DNA from: Burkholderia sp. S171
Lineage (GTDB): Bacteria > Pseudomonadota > Gammaproteobacteria > Burkholderiales > Burkholderiaceae
Length of the DNA: 64,000 bases
Direction of reading: 5' to 3'
Assembly (NCBI RefSeq): GCF_009766085.1
Contig: NZ_LMUF01000061.1
Span: 7,835-71,834, forward strand
The position numbers and the translations under genes were made by a program. Each line of letters opens with the position of its first letter. The stretch's first letter is position 1. Shown piece by piece: positions 33,933-42,076 of the stretch. The notes below the pieces were generated by a model, which saw only the letters and a program-made list of their open reading frames with translations, searched no databases and had not been told where the DNA came from.

Positions 33933-34429
33933 GATGAACTCCTTGCAGTGATGGAGCGGCGGGAGACTGCGATGCTACGGAACTGCCATGACAGATTTAC
34001 GACGCTTGACGCTTTTCGGTGCACGACTGTAACGGCGGCGGACCATTCGCCTCTGGCCGTGTTGCGCACCCTGCAATGAAAGCGCGGCTTTACAGTTTAA
34101 TGGCGTTGCGATATGAGATTCGTACTTCTGGCTTATGAAACGATGCCGGCATTATCAGCATCCAGCGCGACTTTGGGCGTGAAACTTGCCTTTGTCGCAA
34201 GCGTTTGCGCGGGCGGTTCGAACGCGCTCGAGAGGTCAGCAGAGGTGTCGGGGCAACGGTGGGAATCGCTCGGCACTGCACTTATCCGCGTGTGCATTAC
34301 CATCGCCGGAAACAGTTAAAGCTGTTTCTCAGAATGGGCATGCTGGATGCGAATGTTCCACATGACGGAAAGCACGACCGCATGATGCAGTCGTGCTTTC
34401 AGGCCATTTAAACGCATCCGGCGACGCGT
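33933..34429. other. Intergenic region with one inverted repeat
   Basis: About 500 bp without a gene I can support. A 12-bp inverted repeat (GAAAGCACGAC...GTCGTGCTTTC, 34369-34401) lies near the end of the DUF3331-like gene on the minus strand and may be its terminator, though it has no T-run. Confidence 0.4.
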
Positions 34430-34906
34430 TCAGGCGTGCTGGTCCTGCAAATCGGCGTCACTGGTCTCGTCCTGTGGCATGGAAGCCGCAAGAATCATCG
34501 CCGATGCGTTCTGTGGTTTCGGGTCGCGCTGTGACGGCCGATACACCGAGTCGCCTCGATGAATGGCTGCGCCGGTCAGTGCGCAGGCGCCGTCAGCCGT
34601 GGCCGTGGTCACGCGCCACCCCTGGTAGCCATAGTGGCAGGTTGCCGCGTCGGACCAATATACGATCGCCGTCGCGCTGCTTGGCCGCTCGATCACGCGC
34701 ACCACCGCCTCAGGAAACGGCCGCGGCGATTGCGGCGATGGCGACGGGACGCGCGGATGATCACGCTCCCACGCTCGCGTAAGCCGCTCTAAAAACGGGT
34801 GCACGGCCCTTTGCTGCGGGGCAGGTTCTGCCGCGCGGTTGTGGGTCGCTGTCAATGAGCGGACCGTTTGCAGCCACGGGTCCGCGCTTCTCGCTAACGC
34901 TGTCAT
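34430..34906 (-). CDS. DUF3331-like hypothetical protein
   Basis: A 158-residue soluble protein. After a low-complexity N-terminus (about 1-65) comes a compact domain: VVRVIERPSSATAIVYWSDA (about 68-87), HYGYQGWRVTTATADGACAL (about 91-110), AIHRGDSVYRP. This resembles the Burkholderia-group DUF3331 family, which has no assigned function. The start ATG 34906 has AGGAACG upstream; the frame is open to 34945 but the extra residues are not convincing. Confidence 0.65.
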   Translation of the reverse strand: MTALARSADPWLQTVRSLTATHNRAAEPAPQQRAVHPFLERLTRAWERDHPRVPSPSPQSPRPFPEAVVRVIERPSSATAIVYWSDAATCHYGYQGWRVTTATADGACALTGAAIHRGDSVYRPSQRDPKPQNASAMILAASMPQDETSDADLQDQHA

Positions 34907-35253
34907 GGTTCGTTCCTGGCATGGTTCATGGTCGAACTTACGCAATCAGCCTGCTCGGATAAATACCATTAAGGTGAATACACTGTCTTGTTAGCGCGAA
35001 TAATCACAACGACGCTTTATGCAATAAGGCTTTGCCCGATAGTGCGACGCCGCGCGAACAAGGTGTTCGCTTCATTGAACGTTTTAATGGGATCGATAGT
35101 GGCGCCGGTCAGCGAGTGTTTCGCGAACCAGGCAGTGCCAATCCCGACAATTTGTATGCAATGCGTAAGGTGTCAAGTTTCGGCGCATGCCGTGGAATGC
35201 GACTTGCGTAGGTCATACTAGCTACATACTTACAACGTTTGAACGAGGTGTTC
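34907..35253. other. Divergent intergenic region
   Basis: About 350 bp between the DUF3331-like and RcnB-like genes. It should carry both promoters. I see no gene and no clear -10/-35 pair. Confidence 0.35.
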
Positions 35254-35778
35254 GTGAAGAAAAGTCATATTGCTGCTGCGGTGCTGTTTGCAAGTTTGGG
35301 CCTGACGGCCACGGCGTTTGCCCAAAATGGTCCTGGCGGCCCGGGTGAGCAAGGTGGACAACAACAGCGTCCGGGCGGCCCCGCCATGCAAGGCCACAAC
35401 GGCGGCGGTTATCAGGACCAACGTCAGGACCAACGTCAGGACCAACGTCAGGCTCAGAACCAACCTCACGGCCCGCAAGGCGGTCCAGGGGCTCAGGATC
35501 ACAACAATGGCCGTCCGCCCATGCCAATGCATGCGGACAATGGCCCGGGACGCAACGGTCCCGGTGGTCCGCGCAGCGAAGGTCCACGTGATTGGCACCG
35601 CGGCGACCGCTTGCCGAGCGACTATCGTGATCGCCAGTACGTGGTCGACGACTATCGCGGGTACGGATTGCGTCAGCCTCCGCGCGGGTATCGCTGGGTG
35701 GGTGTGAACGGCGATTACGTGCTTGCCGCGATTGCAACCGGCGTGATCGCGCAGATCGTGCTGAGCAACGGGCACTAA
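35254..35778 (+). CDS. RcnB family-like periplasmic protein with QDQR repeats
   Basis: A 174-residue exported protein. A signal peptide (AAAVLFASLGLTATAFAQ) is followed by a long Gly/Gln/Pro/Asn-rich low-complexity region (about 25-115). That region contains three exact copies of the 12-base unit encoding QDQR. The C-terminal 60 residues form the conserved domain: DWHRGDRLPSDYRDRQYVVD (about 115-134), YGLRQPPRGYRWVGVNGDYV (about 140-159), LAAIATGVIAQIVL. This matches RcnB, a periplasmic nickel/cobalt homeostasis protein, though most members lack proven function. I chose the GTG at 35254 with GAGG 5 bases upstream. A strong terminator follows. Confidence 0.82.
   Translation: MKKSHIAAAVLFASLGLTATAFAQNGPGGPGEQGGQQQRPGGPAMQGHNGGGYQDQRQDQRQDQRQAQNQPHGPQGGPGAQDHNNGRPPMPMHADNGPGRNGPGGPRSEGPRDWHRGDRLPSDYRDRQYVVDDYRGYGLRQPPRGYRWVGVNGDYVLAAIATGVIAQIVLSNGH
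35413..35448 (+). repeat. Three exact 12-bp tandem repeats in the RcnB-like gene
   Basis: CAGGACCAACGT occurs three times in succession (35413-35424, 35425-35436, 35437-35448), in frame, encoding Gln-Asp-Gln-Arg units. Confidence 0.95.
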
Positions 35779-35839
35779 GCCTTTAACCGCGGACCATTGC
35801 CGTAGCGAACGTGGTCCACATAGCCGCGAGCTAAATCGA

Positions 35840-35875
35840 CAAGGCCGGTCCAGACGTGAGTCTGGACCGGCCTTG
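35840..35875. terminator. Terminator between convergent RcnB-like and TetR genes
   Basis: Perfect 16-bp stem (CAAGGCCGGTCCAGAC / GTCTGGACCGGCCTTG) with a GTGA loop, followed by TTTT. Confidence 0.92.
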
Positions 35876-35928
35876 TTTTATGTGGACGGCGTGGTCTCTT
35901 CAACGCCGCCGCCGCGTTACAGGCCGCG

Positions 35929-36513
35929 TTACAGCTTTGCGGTATCGGTCATCGCTTTCACCACGCGCGCCAGCGACTTCAATGCCACGTCGGGCGATTC
36001 TTCAAACTGCGCGCCCACTATGGCGCCATCCACCGCCATCGCCAATGCCCGCGCATCGGCCTTCGCGGTCCTCGACGATGCCGGCAGCAGCGTCCTGATG
36101 ACCGTGGCCATATCCAGCTTGTGACGCCGTGAAATCTCGACCGCCTCGGGTAAGGTTCCGCCCACTTCCACCACCGCGTTAATGAAAGCGCAGCCGCGAT
36201 ACACATCGCTCTCGAACCATTCTGCCAGCGCCGGCACCAGCGCATTCGCGTCTGCGCCATGACGCTTCACCGCATCTTCGAACCAGGTCATCCAGTTGCG
36301 GTGCCTATACTCCAGGAACGCAACGATCAGATCGTTTTTCGCCGGATAGTAGCGATAAAACGTCTTCTTCGCGACACCCGATTCCGCGATCACACGGTCG
36401 ATTCCGGTCGCTCGAATGCCATCCCGATAGAACAGCGCGTGGGCCGTGACAAGAATGCGCTCGGCTGGCGAGAGGTCTGCCGCAAGAGCAGGGTTTGATG
36501 AATGATTGTTCAT
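35929..36513 (-). CDS. TetR family transcriptional repressor
   Basis: A 194-residue TetR/AcrR protein with HTH at about residues 17-63 (AERILVTAHALFYRDGIRAT, GIDRVIAESGVAKKTFYRYY, PAKNDLIVAFLEYR) and a ligand domain (about 80-194) including YRGCAFINAVVEVGG. It is divergent from the NTF2-like gene, and two copies of the palindrome AGACAG-N2-CTGTCT lie in the gap between them, so it most likely represses both. The ligand is unknown. Confidence 0.93.
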   Translation of the reverse strand: MNNHSSNPALAADLSPAERILVTAHALFYRDGIRATGIDRVIAESGVAKKTFYRYYPAKNDLIVAFLEYRHRNWMTWFEDAVKRHGADANALVPALAEWFESDVYRGCAFINAVVEVGGTLPEAVEISRRHKLDMATVIRTLLPASSRTAKADARALAMAVDGAIVGAQFEESPDVALKSLARVVKAMTDTAKL

Positions 36514-36526
36514 AGCGGATCATTGT

Positions 36527-36576
36527 AGACAGGTCTGTCTCCCTGCGCTAGAGTGAGGAGGTAGACAGACCTGTCT
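36527..36576. promoter_or_regulatory. Twin TetR operators
   Basis: Two palindromes of the form AGACAG-N2-CTGTCT: AGACAGGTCTGTCT (36527-36540) and AGACAGACCTGTCT (36563-36576), centres 36 bp apart. Their flanks extend the match (GT before each copy). They lie 14 bases upstream of the tetR-type start and 82 bases upstream of the NTF2-like start. Confidence 0.85.
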
Positions 36577-36658
36577 GCTGCTGATCATCTTACCGGTCGA
36601 CAACACAATCGACGATACATCACCCGCCAATTAACGCTCCACGATCAAAGGAAACGTC

Positions 36659-37126
36659 ATGGAAAGCAAACCTCCGCTGCCGCCATTCGATGCCGACACC
36701 GCCCGGCAAAAGGTCCGTCTCGCGGAAGACGGCTGGAATTCCCGCGACCCGAAGCGGGTTGCCCTTGCTTATAGCGAAGACACACGCTGGCGCAACCGCG
36801 CAGAGTTTGTGTCGGGACGCGCTGAAGTGGAGGCGTTCCTGGCGCGCAAATGGGCACGTGAACTGGACTACCGGCTGATCAAGGAGTTGTGGGCGTTTAC
36901 CGGATCACGGATTGCGGTGCGCTTTGCTTACGAGTGGCACGATGATTCCAAAAACTGGTTTCGCAGCTACGGCAATGAAAACTGGGAGTTCAACGAAGCT
37001 GGCTTGATGACGCATCGGCACGCGTGCATCAACGACTTGCCGATCAAGGAGTCCGAGCGTAAATATCATTGGCCGCTCGGACGTCGTCCCGACGATCATC
37101 CCGGCTTGAGCGACCTGGGCTTTTGA
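36659..37126 (+). CDS. NTF2-like protein (DUF1348 family)
   Basis: A 155-residue single-domain protein of the nuclear-transport-factor-2-like fold: PPLPPFDADTARQKVRLAED (about 5-24), GWNSRDPKRVALAYSEDTRW (about 25-44), AFLARKWARELDYRLIKELW (about 60-79) and RFAYEWHDDSKNWFRSYGNE (about 87-106). DUF1348 members are small cavity-forming proteins of unknown catalytic role, often under a local TetR regulator. AGGAAA lies upstream of the ATG. Its control by the divergent TetR protein is inferred from the twin operators. Confidence 0.9.
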   Translation: MESKPPLPPFDADTARQKVRLAEDGWNSRDPKRVALAYSEDTRWRNRAEFVSGRAEVEAFLARKWARELDYRLIKELWAFTGSRIAVRFAYEWHDDSKNWFRSYGNENWEFNEAGLMTHRHACINDLPIKESERKYHWPLGRRPDDHPGLSDLGF

Positions 37127-37175
37127 TTGAAGTTTGACCGGCAGTCTCTTCGATCATCGCATCGGTTGACCGCCA

Positions 37176-37207
37176 GCGTTTTACCGGCCTCGCCGACGGT
37201 AAAACGC
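37176..37207. terminator. Hairpin at the convergent ends of the NTF2-like and ZntB-like genes
   Basis: GCGTTTTACCG (37176-37186) and CGGTAAAACGC (37197-37207) are perfect complements overlapping the zntB-like stop codon. Confidence 0.6.
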
Positions 37208-38224
37208 CCACCATCCCGCGAGCACGGTGAAGGTAGCAACGATCGCCACCATCAGCCAGAACCCGTGTTTGTTGTCGGCCAGCGGCACGCCGCCAACATT
37301 CATGCCGAAAATTCCCGCGACTATATTGATTGGCAGCGCCAGTACGGTAACCAGCGTCAGCGTGAAAAGCGTGCGGTTGCTTTGCTCGTCCGTGCGTGCG
37401 GCGATCTCTTCCTGCAACAGCCTGATGCGTTCCACCAGCCCCGCCAGATCGCCCAGCACGAGCGAAAATTCTTCGGTGGCATCGCGCAGATCCTGCAGAT
37501 CGAGCGTGTGCAGCCAGCGCGGCGGCCGTGCGAGCAGCCGGAAAACAGATCCCGGTTCGGGCGCGAGCAAACGCTGCAACCTGACCAGCACGCGTCGCGA
37601 TGCACCGAGTTCCGAGCGTGTGGCGGGGGACCGCATCGAAAGAAACCGGTCTTCTATCTGGTCGATATCAATGCTCGTCCGCCGGACGATTTGTACCAGC
37701 AGATCGGCCTGGTCGCGCAACAGATGAATGAGCAGTTCGGCCGTCGACCGGAAGACCTCGCCGTTGCGCACCGATTCGCGCAGCGTATCGATGGATCGCA
37801 GTGGTTTCAGCCGCGCGGTGATGAGCAGTTTTTCGTGCGTGTAGACCCATAACGTTGCAATTTCGGATGGTGTTACGTCGAAGTTGAACATCACGTCGTT
37901 GATGACGGCGAGCAGCGCGCCCTCCTGATGTTCAATCCGCGTGGAATGCGAGCCGTCGCGCAGGTTCTCGAAGAAGGCGTCCGGCAGGTCGAGATGCGTG
38001 CGTATCCAGCGCTCGCTTGCGCTGTTCGCGAGGTCGAAGTGCAGCCAGATGAAGTCGCCTGGAGAGTCGCTCAAAGCGGGCTCGGCGCTGCATTGCGCCA
38101 GCCACTCCAGCGTACCGGCGGAATCGATGGGCACGCCGGCCGCGTCCGGGGTGAAACGAAAGCCGCACACGATGCCGGAGAAATCGGAGGCGTAGGGTAG
38201 GGCGGCGGTACGTAGTTCAGTCAT
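37181..38224 (-). CDS. zntB: ZntB/CorA-family divalent cation transporter
   Basis: A 347-residue CorA-superfamily protein. A large N-terminal cytoplasmic domain with long helices (EDRFLSMRSPATRSELGASR about 194-213, LHTLDLQDLRDATEEFSLVL about 241-260) is followed by two C-terminal membrane helices. The hallmark selectivity loop GMNVGGVP lies near residue 309. The N-terminal pattern (FIWLHFDLANSASERWIRTH) favours the zinc transporter ZntB over the magnesium channel CorA. The start at ATG 38224 is by homology; the ribosome site is weak and the frame is open to 38290. Confidence 0.88.
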   Translation of the reverse strand: MTELRTAALPYASDFSGIVCGFRFTPDAAGVPIDSAGTLEWLAQCSAEPALSDSPGDFIWLHFDLANSASERWIRTHLDLPDAFFENLRDGSHSTRIEHQEGALLAVINDVMFNFDVTPSEIATLWVYTHEKLLITARLKPLRSIDTLRESVRNGEVFRSTAELLIHLLRDQADLLVQIVRRTSIDIDQIEDRFLSMRSPATRSELGASRRVLVRLQRLLAPEPGSVFRLLARPPRWLHTLDLQDLRDATEEFSLVLGDLAGLVERIRLLQEEIAARTDEQSNRTLFTLTLVTVLALPINIVAGIFGMNVGGVPLADNKHGFWLMVAIVATFTVLAGWWAFYRRRGR

Positions 38225-38451
38225 TGTGCGTGGGTCATCGGCCAGGGCAATTGAAAGGTAATTTGGATTTCGATTGTCCCTGCCGCGCAAGTCGAATCAA
38301 GCAACGTTCGCCTGGATTTGCGTTATTGTTGGGCAAATGCCGCGTGACACGGAAAGTACTTATGGCTGTCACGCCCTGTGGGTAAACTCGCGCGGTGCAA
38401 GAAGGCCGTCGGGCGCAGCCCGACCCTTTTCGCTTCATCGGGGAAACACAA

Positions 38452-38784
38452 ATGGAAGATCGCGTCGAGCAGGACGAACCTACGCAAACCACGGCAGACG
38501 GACTGGCGCGGCTCGCAACGAGCATCGTCGAATTGCTGGGCGAGCAAGCCATCGACAGTCGTCTGGGAGCCAAATTGCTCAAACGGCTGGAAAAAGAAGC
38601 GAAGTTGGTGGAGGAATCGGGACCGCAGCCGTTGAACAAGACTCAAAAACGCGGTTTGCGCGAGGCGCTCGACGGGCTCGAACATGCAGTGCGTCAGGTC
38701 GATGCCAATCTGTTGGTATTGGCGAACGCAAAACTACGCTCAACGGACGAATCTTCCAACAAAAAGGCCAAAACGAAATCCTGA
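38452..38784 (+). CDS. Helical hypothetical protein
   Basis: A 110-residue soluble protein that is almost entirely helical and charged: LARLATSIVELLGEQAIDSR (about 16-35), LLKRLEKEAKLVEESGPQPL (about 41-60), LREALDGLEHAVRQVDANLL (about 69-88), with a Lys-rich tail. It may form a helical bundle. No family is recognised. GGGGAAA lies upstream of the ATG at 38452; an earlier in-frame ATG at 38395 is less likely. Confidence 0.6.
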   Translation: MEDRVEQDEPTQTTADGLARLATSIVELLGEQAIDSRLGAKLLKRLEKEAKLVEESGPQPLNKTQKRGLREALDGLEHAVRQVDANLLVLANAKLRSTDESSNKKAKTKS

Positions 38785-38961
38785 AGCCGGGTTGGCCGTC
38801 GCCCTGTCAACCGGGCGCGGCGCCAGTTTTAAGCGCGTCTGGCTTTATCGGACAAGTGATCTGGCGGTTTTTTCATCGCCTCGACACAAACCGTTCGCAA
38901 CAAATGAGCAGGATGGCGCGGAAAATGCTGCGTTTGCTGCAATGCATAAATCTGAGCGGTC

Positions 38962-39399
38962 ATGGTTTCAGTCTCTTCTACCCCAAGCTGCGTGTTATGG
39001 ACCGATCGGAATGTCGACGCGGACGCCGAACGTTGGCGCATTCTGGTTGTCGACGATAACGCCGCAAGCGCCGAAGGCCTTGCTGCGGCGCTGAGCGCGG
39101 ACGGTTGCGACGCGCGTTACGTGCTGAGCGGCGTTGACGCGCTGCAGGCTATTGACGGCTGGGTACCGCATGTCGTGGTCCTCGACATCAGCATGCCGGA
39201 ACACGATGGTTTTGCGACTGCGCGGGTCCTACGCAGGATTTCTCCCACTCGAAACGCCGGGATCATTGCATTTACGGCGCTCGGCGAGGATTACGTGCGC
39301 TCGAAGGGCCTCCACGCAGGGTTCGACGGCTATTGCCAGAAGGGTAACGCGCCCGGTGTGCTGGTCGACCTGATCAGCCGGCTGGTTCAAGTTCACTGA
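38962..39399 (+). CDS. Single-domain response regulator (receiver only)
   Basis: A 145-residue protein consisting of a short N-terminal extension (about 24 residues) and one receiver domain. The acidic pair is in RILVVDDNAA (about 26-35), the phospho-acceptor Asp in VVVLDISMPEHDGFA (about 71-85), the conserved Thr in IIAFTALGEDY and the Lys in YCQKGNAPG near the C-terminus. There is no output domain, so it may act by protein contact like CheY. No histidine kinase is adjacent. cheV lies 0.7 kb away on the opposite strand. Confidence 0.85.
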   Translation: MVSVSSTPSCVLWTDRNVDADAERWRILVVDDNAASAEGLAAALSADGCDARYVLSGVDALQAIDGWVPHVVVLDISMPEHDGFATARVLRRISPTRNAGIIAFTALGEDYVRSKGLHAGFDGYCQKGNAPGVLVDLISRLVQVH

Positions 39400-39702
39400 G
39401 CGTTTGGCGGGGCATATGAGCCTCCGATTGAAACCGTCCTAGTTTTATCGGTCCGCCCCCAAAATCTTCTTACCGCCGCTCCCGGGCGAGCCTTGTCCTA
39501 GCTTGCTCGCGCCGGTTTTCTCCGATCCAACCCCCAATCCATTATTGGCATATTGCGAAAAGTGTATTGAAGTTTATGGGGATAAAAAACTGATAGTAGG
39601 GGTATACACTGCATTTCATTGACGAAGCAGCCACCGAAACAAAGTTTGACCGCTGCGACGCCTTCTGAACCAGTCGAAAGCCAACGTATATCGGAGCTCA
39701 CC
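39400..39702. other. Intergenic region, AT-rich at the 3-prime end
   Basis: About 300 bp with no gene. The stretch 39540-39620 is AT-rich and probably holds the promoter of the small exported protein. Confidence 0.35.
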
Positions 39703-39969
39703 ATGAAAAAGAATCTTCTCGCATCGCTACTCATCGCCGCTACTGCTTCTATCGCTGTTCCGGCATTTGCCAGCGGCTACGGTCCGGCACCTTCGTATCG
39801 CCCGTCGGTCGGCGCTCCGGTTTCGCAACAAGGCCTGAACACGCAAACCATCGCTGCGCAAAACAATGCTGAAGCGAACGCCTACGGTGGCGCACGCAAC
39901 ACGGTGTCGCAATCGGGTTCGAGCAGCGACCGGACGAACAAAGCGCAATCCGTTTTCTTCGGTCAGTAA
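39703..39969 (+). CDS. Small exported hypothetical protein
   Basis: An 88-residue protein with a clear signal peptide (MKKNLLASLLIAATASIAVP, then AFAS). The mature part is about 65 residues, rich in Ser, Asn, Gln and Tyr, with no recognised domain, ending SVFFGQ. CGGAG lies about 7 bases before the ATG. A strong hairpin terminator lies between it and cheV. Confidence 0.7.
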   Translation: MKKNLLASLLIAATASIAVPAFASGYGPAPSYRPSVGAPVSQQGLNTQTIAAQNNAEANAYGGARNTVSQSGSSSDRTNKAQSVFFGQ

Positions 39970-40060
39970 TACAGTAGCTCTCGGGCTCCTACGCGCACGG
40001 CCGGCACCAAGCGTGCCGCCGTGATCGCGCCAAGCTTGATGGCTAGGTAATACAGAAACG

Positions 40061-40104
40061 CACAAACGCCCGCTAAACGAAAGTTCAGCGGGCGTTTGTG
40101 TTTG
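40061..40104. terminator. Terminator between convergent exported-protein gene and cheV
   Basis: CACAAACGCCCGCT (40061-40074) and AGCGGGCGTTTGTG (40087-40100) form a perfect 14-bp stem, followed by TTTG. Confidence 0.88.
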
Positions 40105-40123
40105 TGCGTGAACAACGACCGCT

Positions 40124-41086
40124 TCAGGTGCCTGTCATCTTGAGCGCATCGCGCATCACCGTCGCCAGTTCTCCCGCGGCAAACTTGGCTACATAGGCGT
40201 TCGCGCCCACTTTGCGCACATGCTCCTCGTTTGCCGAGCCAGATAACGATGAGTGGATCACGACCGGAATGGCCTGCATGCCGGCGTTTGCCTTGATACG
40301 GCGTGTCAGCGTGAATCCGTCCATTTCCGGCATTTCGAGGTCGGTCAGGACGAGCGCGATTTCATCCGCGGCACAGCCGCCGTGTTTTTCCGCCTTGCTC
40401 TGCAAGTCTTCCAGCACGTTCCACGCTTCCTGGCCGCTCTTGGTCATGATGAACTGCACGCCCATCGCGGTCAGGCTTTGTTCGATCAGGCTTCGCGCGA
40501 CGCCGGAGTCGTCAGCGGCGAGGACCTTGGTACCCGGTTTCAGGACTATTCGGCCGGTGCTCGATTCATTGATTTCCACTTCCGTCGACGGCAGCACGTC
40601 TCGCAGAATCTGTTCGACATCGAGTACCTGCGCAAGCCGCGAGCCGTCCACGTTGCCATCCAGGCGCGCGAAGCTGGTCACGGTCCGCCCGCTCGAATGC
40701 GATTCCGCAGACAAAACCTGATTCCACTCCAGACGCACGATGTCGTCGACTTCCTCGACGGCAAAACCTTGCGTCGTGCGCGCGAATTCGGTGACCAGCA
40801 GGATCTTGAGACCGTTCTTCGGCTTGCATCCCGTGACCTGCGCCAGGTCGATGACGGGGATGATCTGGCCGCGGATGTCGGCGACGCCAAGAATCTCGGG
40901 GTTTGCCCCCGCGACCACGGTGATCGGTGGCATCGCGAGGATTTCGCGCACCTTGAACACGTTGATGCCGTATAGCTCGCGCTGTTCGGAGTCCGGCGCT
41001 TCGCCCAGGCGAAACAGGAGCAGTTCGAACATGTTGTTGCCGGCGAGCCGAACCCGCTGTTCGATGTCGTGTTGTGAACTGCTCAA
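40124..41086 (-). CDS. cheV: Chemotaxis coupling protein CheV
   Basis: A 320-residue protein fusing a CheW-like domain (about 15-165: ELYGINVFKVREIL, GVADIRGQIIPVIDLAQVTG) to a receiver domain (about 185-315). In the receiver, KVLAADDSGVARS carries the acidic pair, LVLTDLEMPEMDGFTLTRR the phospho-Asp, and AKFAAGELA the conserved Lys. CheV couples chemoreceptors to CheA and can be phosphorylated for adaptation. No other chemotaxis genes are in the window, so it is probably an isolated copy. Confidence 0.93.
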   Translation of the reverse strand: MSSSQHDIEQRVRLAGNNMFELLLFRLGEAPDSEQRELYGINVFKVREILAMPPITVVAGANPEILGVADIRGQIIPVIDLAQVTGCKPKNGLKILLVTEFARTTQGFAVEEVDDIVRLEWNQVLSAESHSSGRTVTSFARLDGNVDGSRLAQVLDVEQILRDVLPSTEVEINESSTGRIVLKPGTKVLAADDSGVARSLIEQSLTAMGVQFIMTKSGQEAWNVLEDLQSKAEKHGGCAADEIALVLTDLEMPEMDGFTLTRRIKANAGMQAIPVVIHSSLSGSANEEHVRKVGANAYVAKFAAGELATVMRDALKMTGT

Positions 41087-41470
41087 GGTGGTTCTCCTGA
41101 TCGATTTATGCCGGGCTTCTAAATAGCCGGTTCCTGATTAGCGGCGCGGCGCGGGGAAACTGAAGCACTTTTCGGCGCATTGTGACGGGACTATTTCATG
41201 CCGGTCGGGTCGCGAGCGCGGCAGCATCGGGATAGACCCTCGGACGCTTGAAAAGCAGTGTTTTCCAGCGTTCACGCAGCAGGTGTCTGGCCTATACTTT
41301 TTGAATGGGCTGGGTAATATGAATGTAAGGCGCTGGATGCAAGGCGAATGGTTCAACGCGGCGGGCTGGGGAGTGTCAGCCAACGTGCCGCGCTCCGGGC
41401 GCCAGCGACCCCATCCCTGTGGAACGGCCCGCCATTCGGCGGGCGTCGCGCGGTTTAACGGAGGCGTTCG
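41087..41470. other. Divergent intergenic region
   Basis: About 380 bp between cheV and the second CBS gene. It must contain both promoters. A hairpin-like CCGCCATTCGGCGGG lies around 41429-41443, shortly upstream of the CBS start. Confidence 0.35.
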
Positions 41471-41911
41471 ATGGCAACAGTCGCACAAGTTCTTAATTCG
41501 AAACCCGATCACACCATCTTCACGATCGCCGACACGGCATCGGTCTACGAGGCCATCGCGATGATGGCGGAGAAGCACATTGGCGCGTTGATCGTGACCC
41601 ATGGCGAAGCGATCGTCGGCATCATGACCGAGCGCGATTACGCGCGAAAAGTGGTGCTGATGGATCGTGTCTCGCGACAGACGCCCGTGCGCGAGATCAT
41701 GACCTCGCAAGTGCGCTTCGTGCGTCCCGACCAGACCACAGACGACTGCATGGCGTTGATGACCGAGCGCCGCATGCGGCACTTGCCGGTAATCGATGGC
41801 GAAAAATTGGTGGGCATGATTTCTATCGGCGATCTGGTGGCGAATATTATCTCCGAGCAGCAACTCACGATTCACCAGCTCGAGGGATATATACGAGGCG
41901 AGCACATGTAG
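41471..41911 (+). CDS. CBS-domain pair protein (copy 2)
   Basis: A 146-residue stand-alone CBS pair with domains at about 6-65 and 75-135: SVYEAIAMMAEKHIGALIVT, GIMTERDYARKVVLMDR, TERRMRHLPVIDGEKLVGMI. It should bind adenine nucleotides as a metabolic sensor. It is a close paralogue of the protein at 25644-26111, including both ends (MATVAQ, TIHQLEGYIRG). GGAGG lies 6 bases before the ATG. A strong terminator follows directly. Confidence 0.94.
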   Translation: MATVAQVLNSKPDHTIFTIADTASVYEAIAMMAEKHIGALIVTHGEAIVGIMTERDYARKVVLMDRVSRQTPVREIMTSQVRFVRPDQTTDDCMALMTERRMRHLPVIDGEKLVGMISIGDLVANIISEQQLTIHQLEGYIRGEHM

Positions 41912-41928
41912 CTCGCCCGGGAGGGATG

Positions 41929-41960
41929 CAGCGCGGCGTGAAGACGCCGCGCTGTGTTTT
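41929..41960 (+). terminator. Terminator of the second CBS gene
   Basis: CAGCGCGGCGT pairs with ACGCCGCGCTG around GAAG, followed by TGTTTTATT. Confidence 0.88.
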
Positions 41961-42076
41961 ATTGGTGTTGCCGCTGCATGTGCATTTCATCATTTAAGAA
42001 TCATCTGATTCCACCCGCCACAACACGCTTGCCATCATAAAGAGCGGCATACGCCGCCCTACAAGCGAGGGTGTGA

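Noticed and set aside
34369..34401. Inverted repeat as a rho-independent terminator or small RNA
   Set aside because: The stem is good (about 11-12 bp) but there is no T-run on either side and no promoter nearby, so it is only noted within the intergenic entry.
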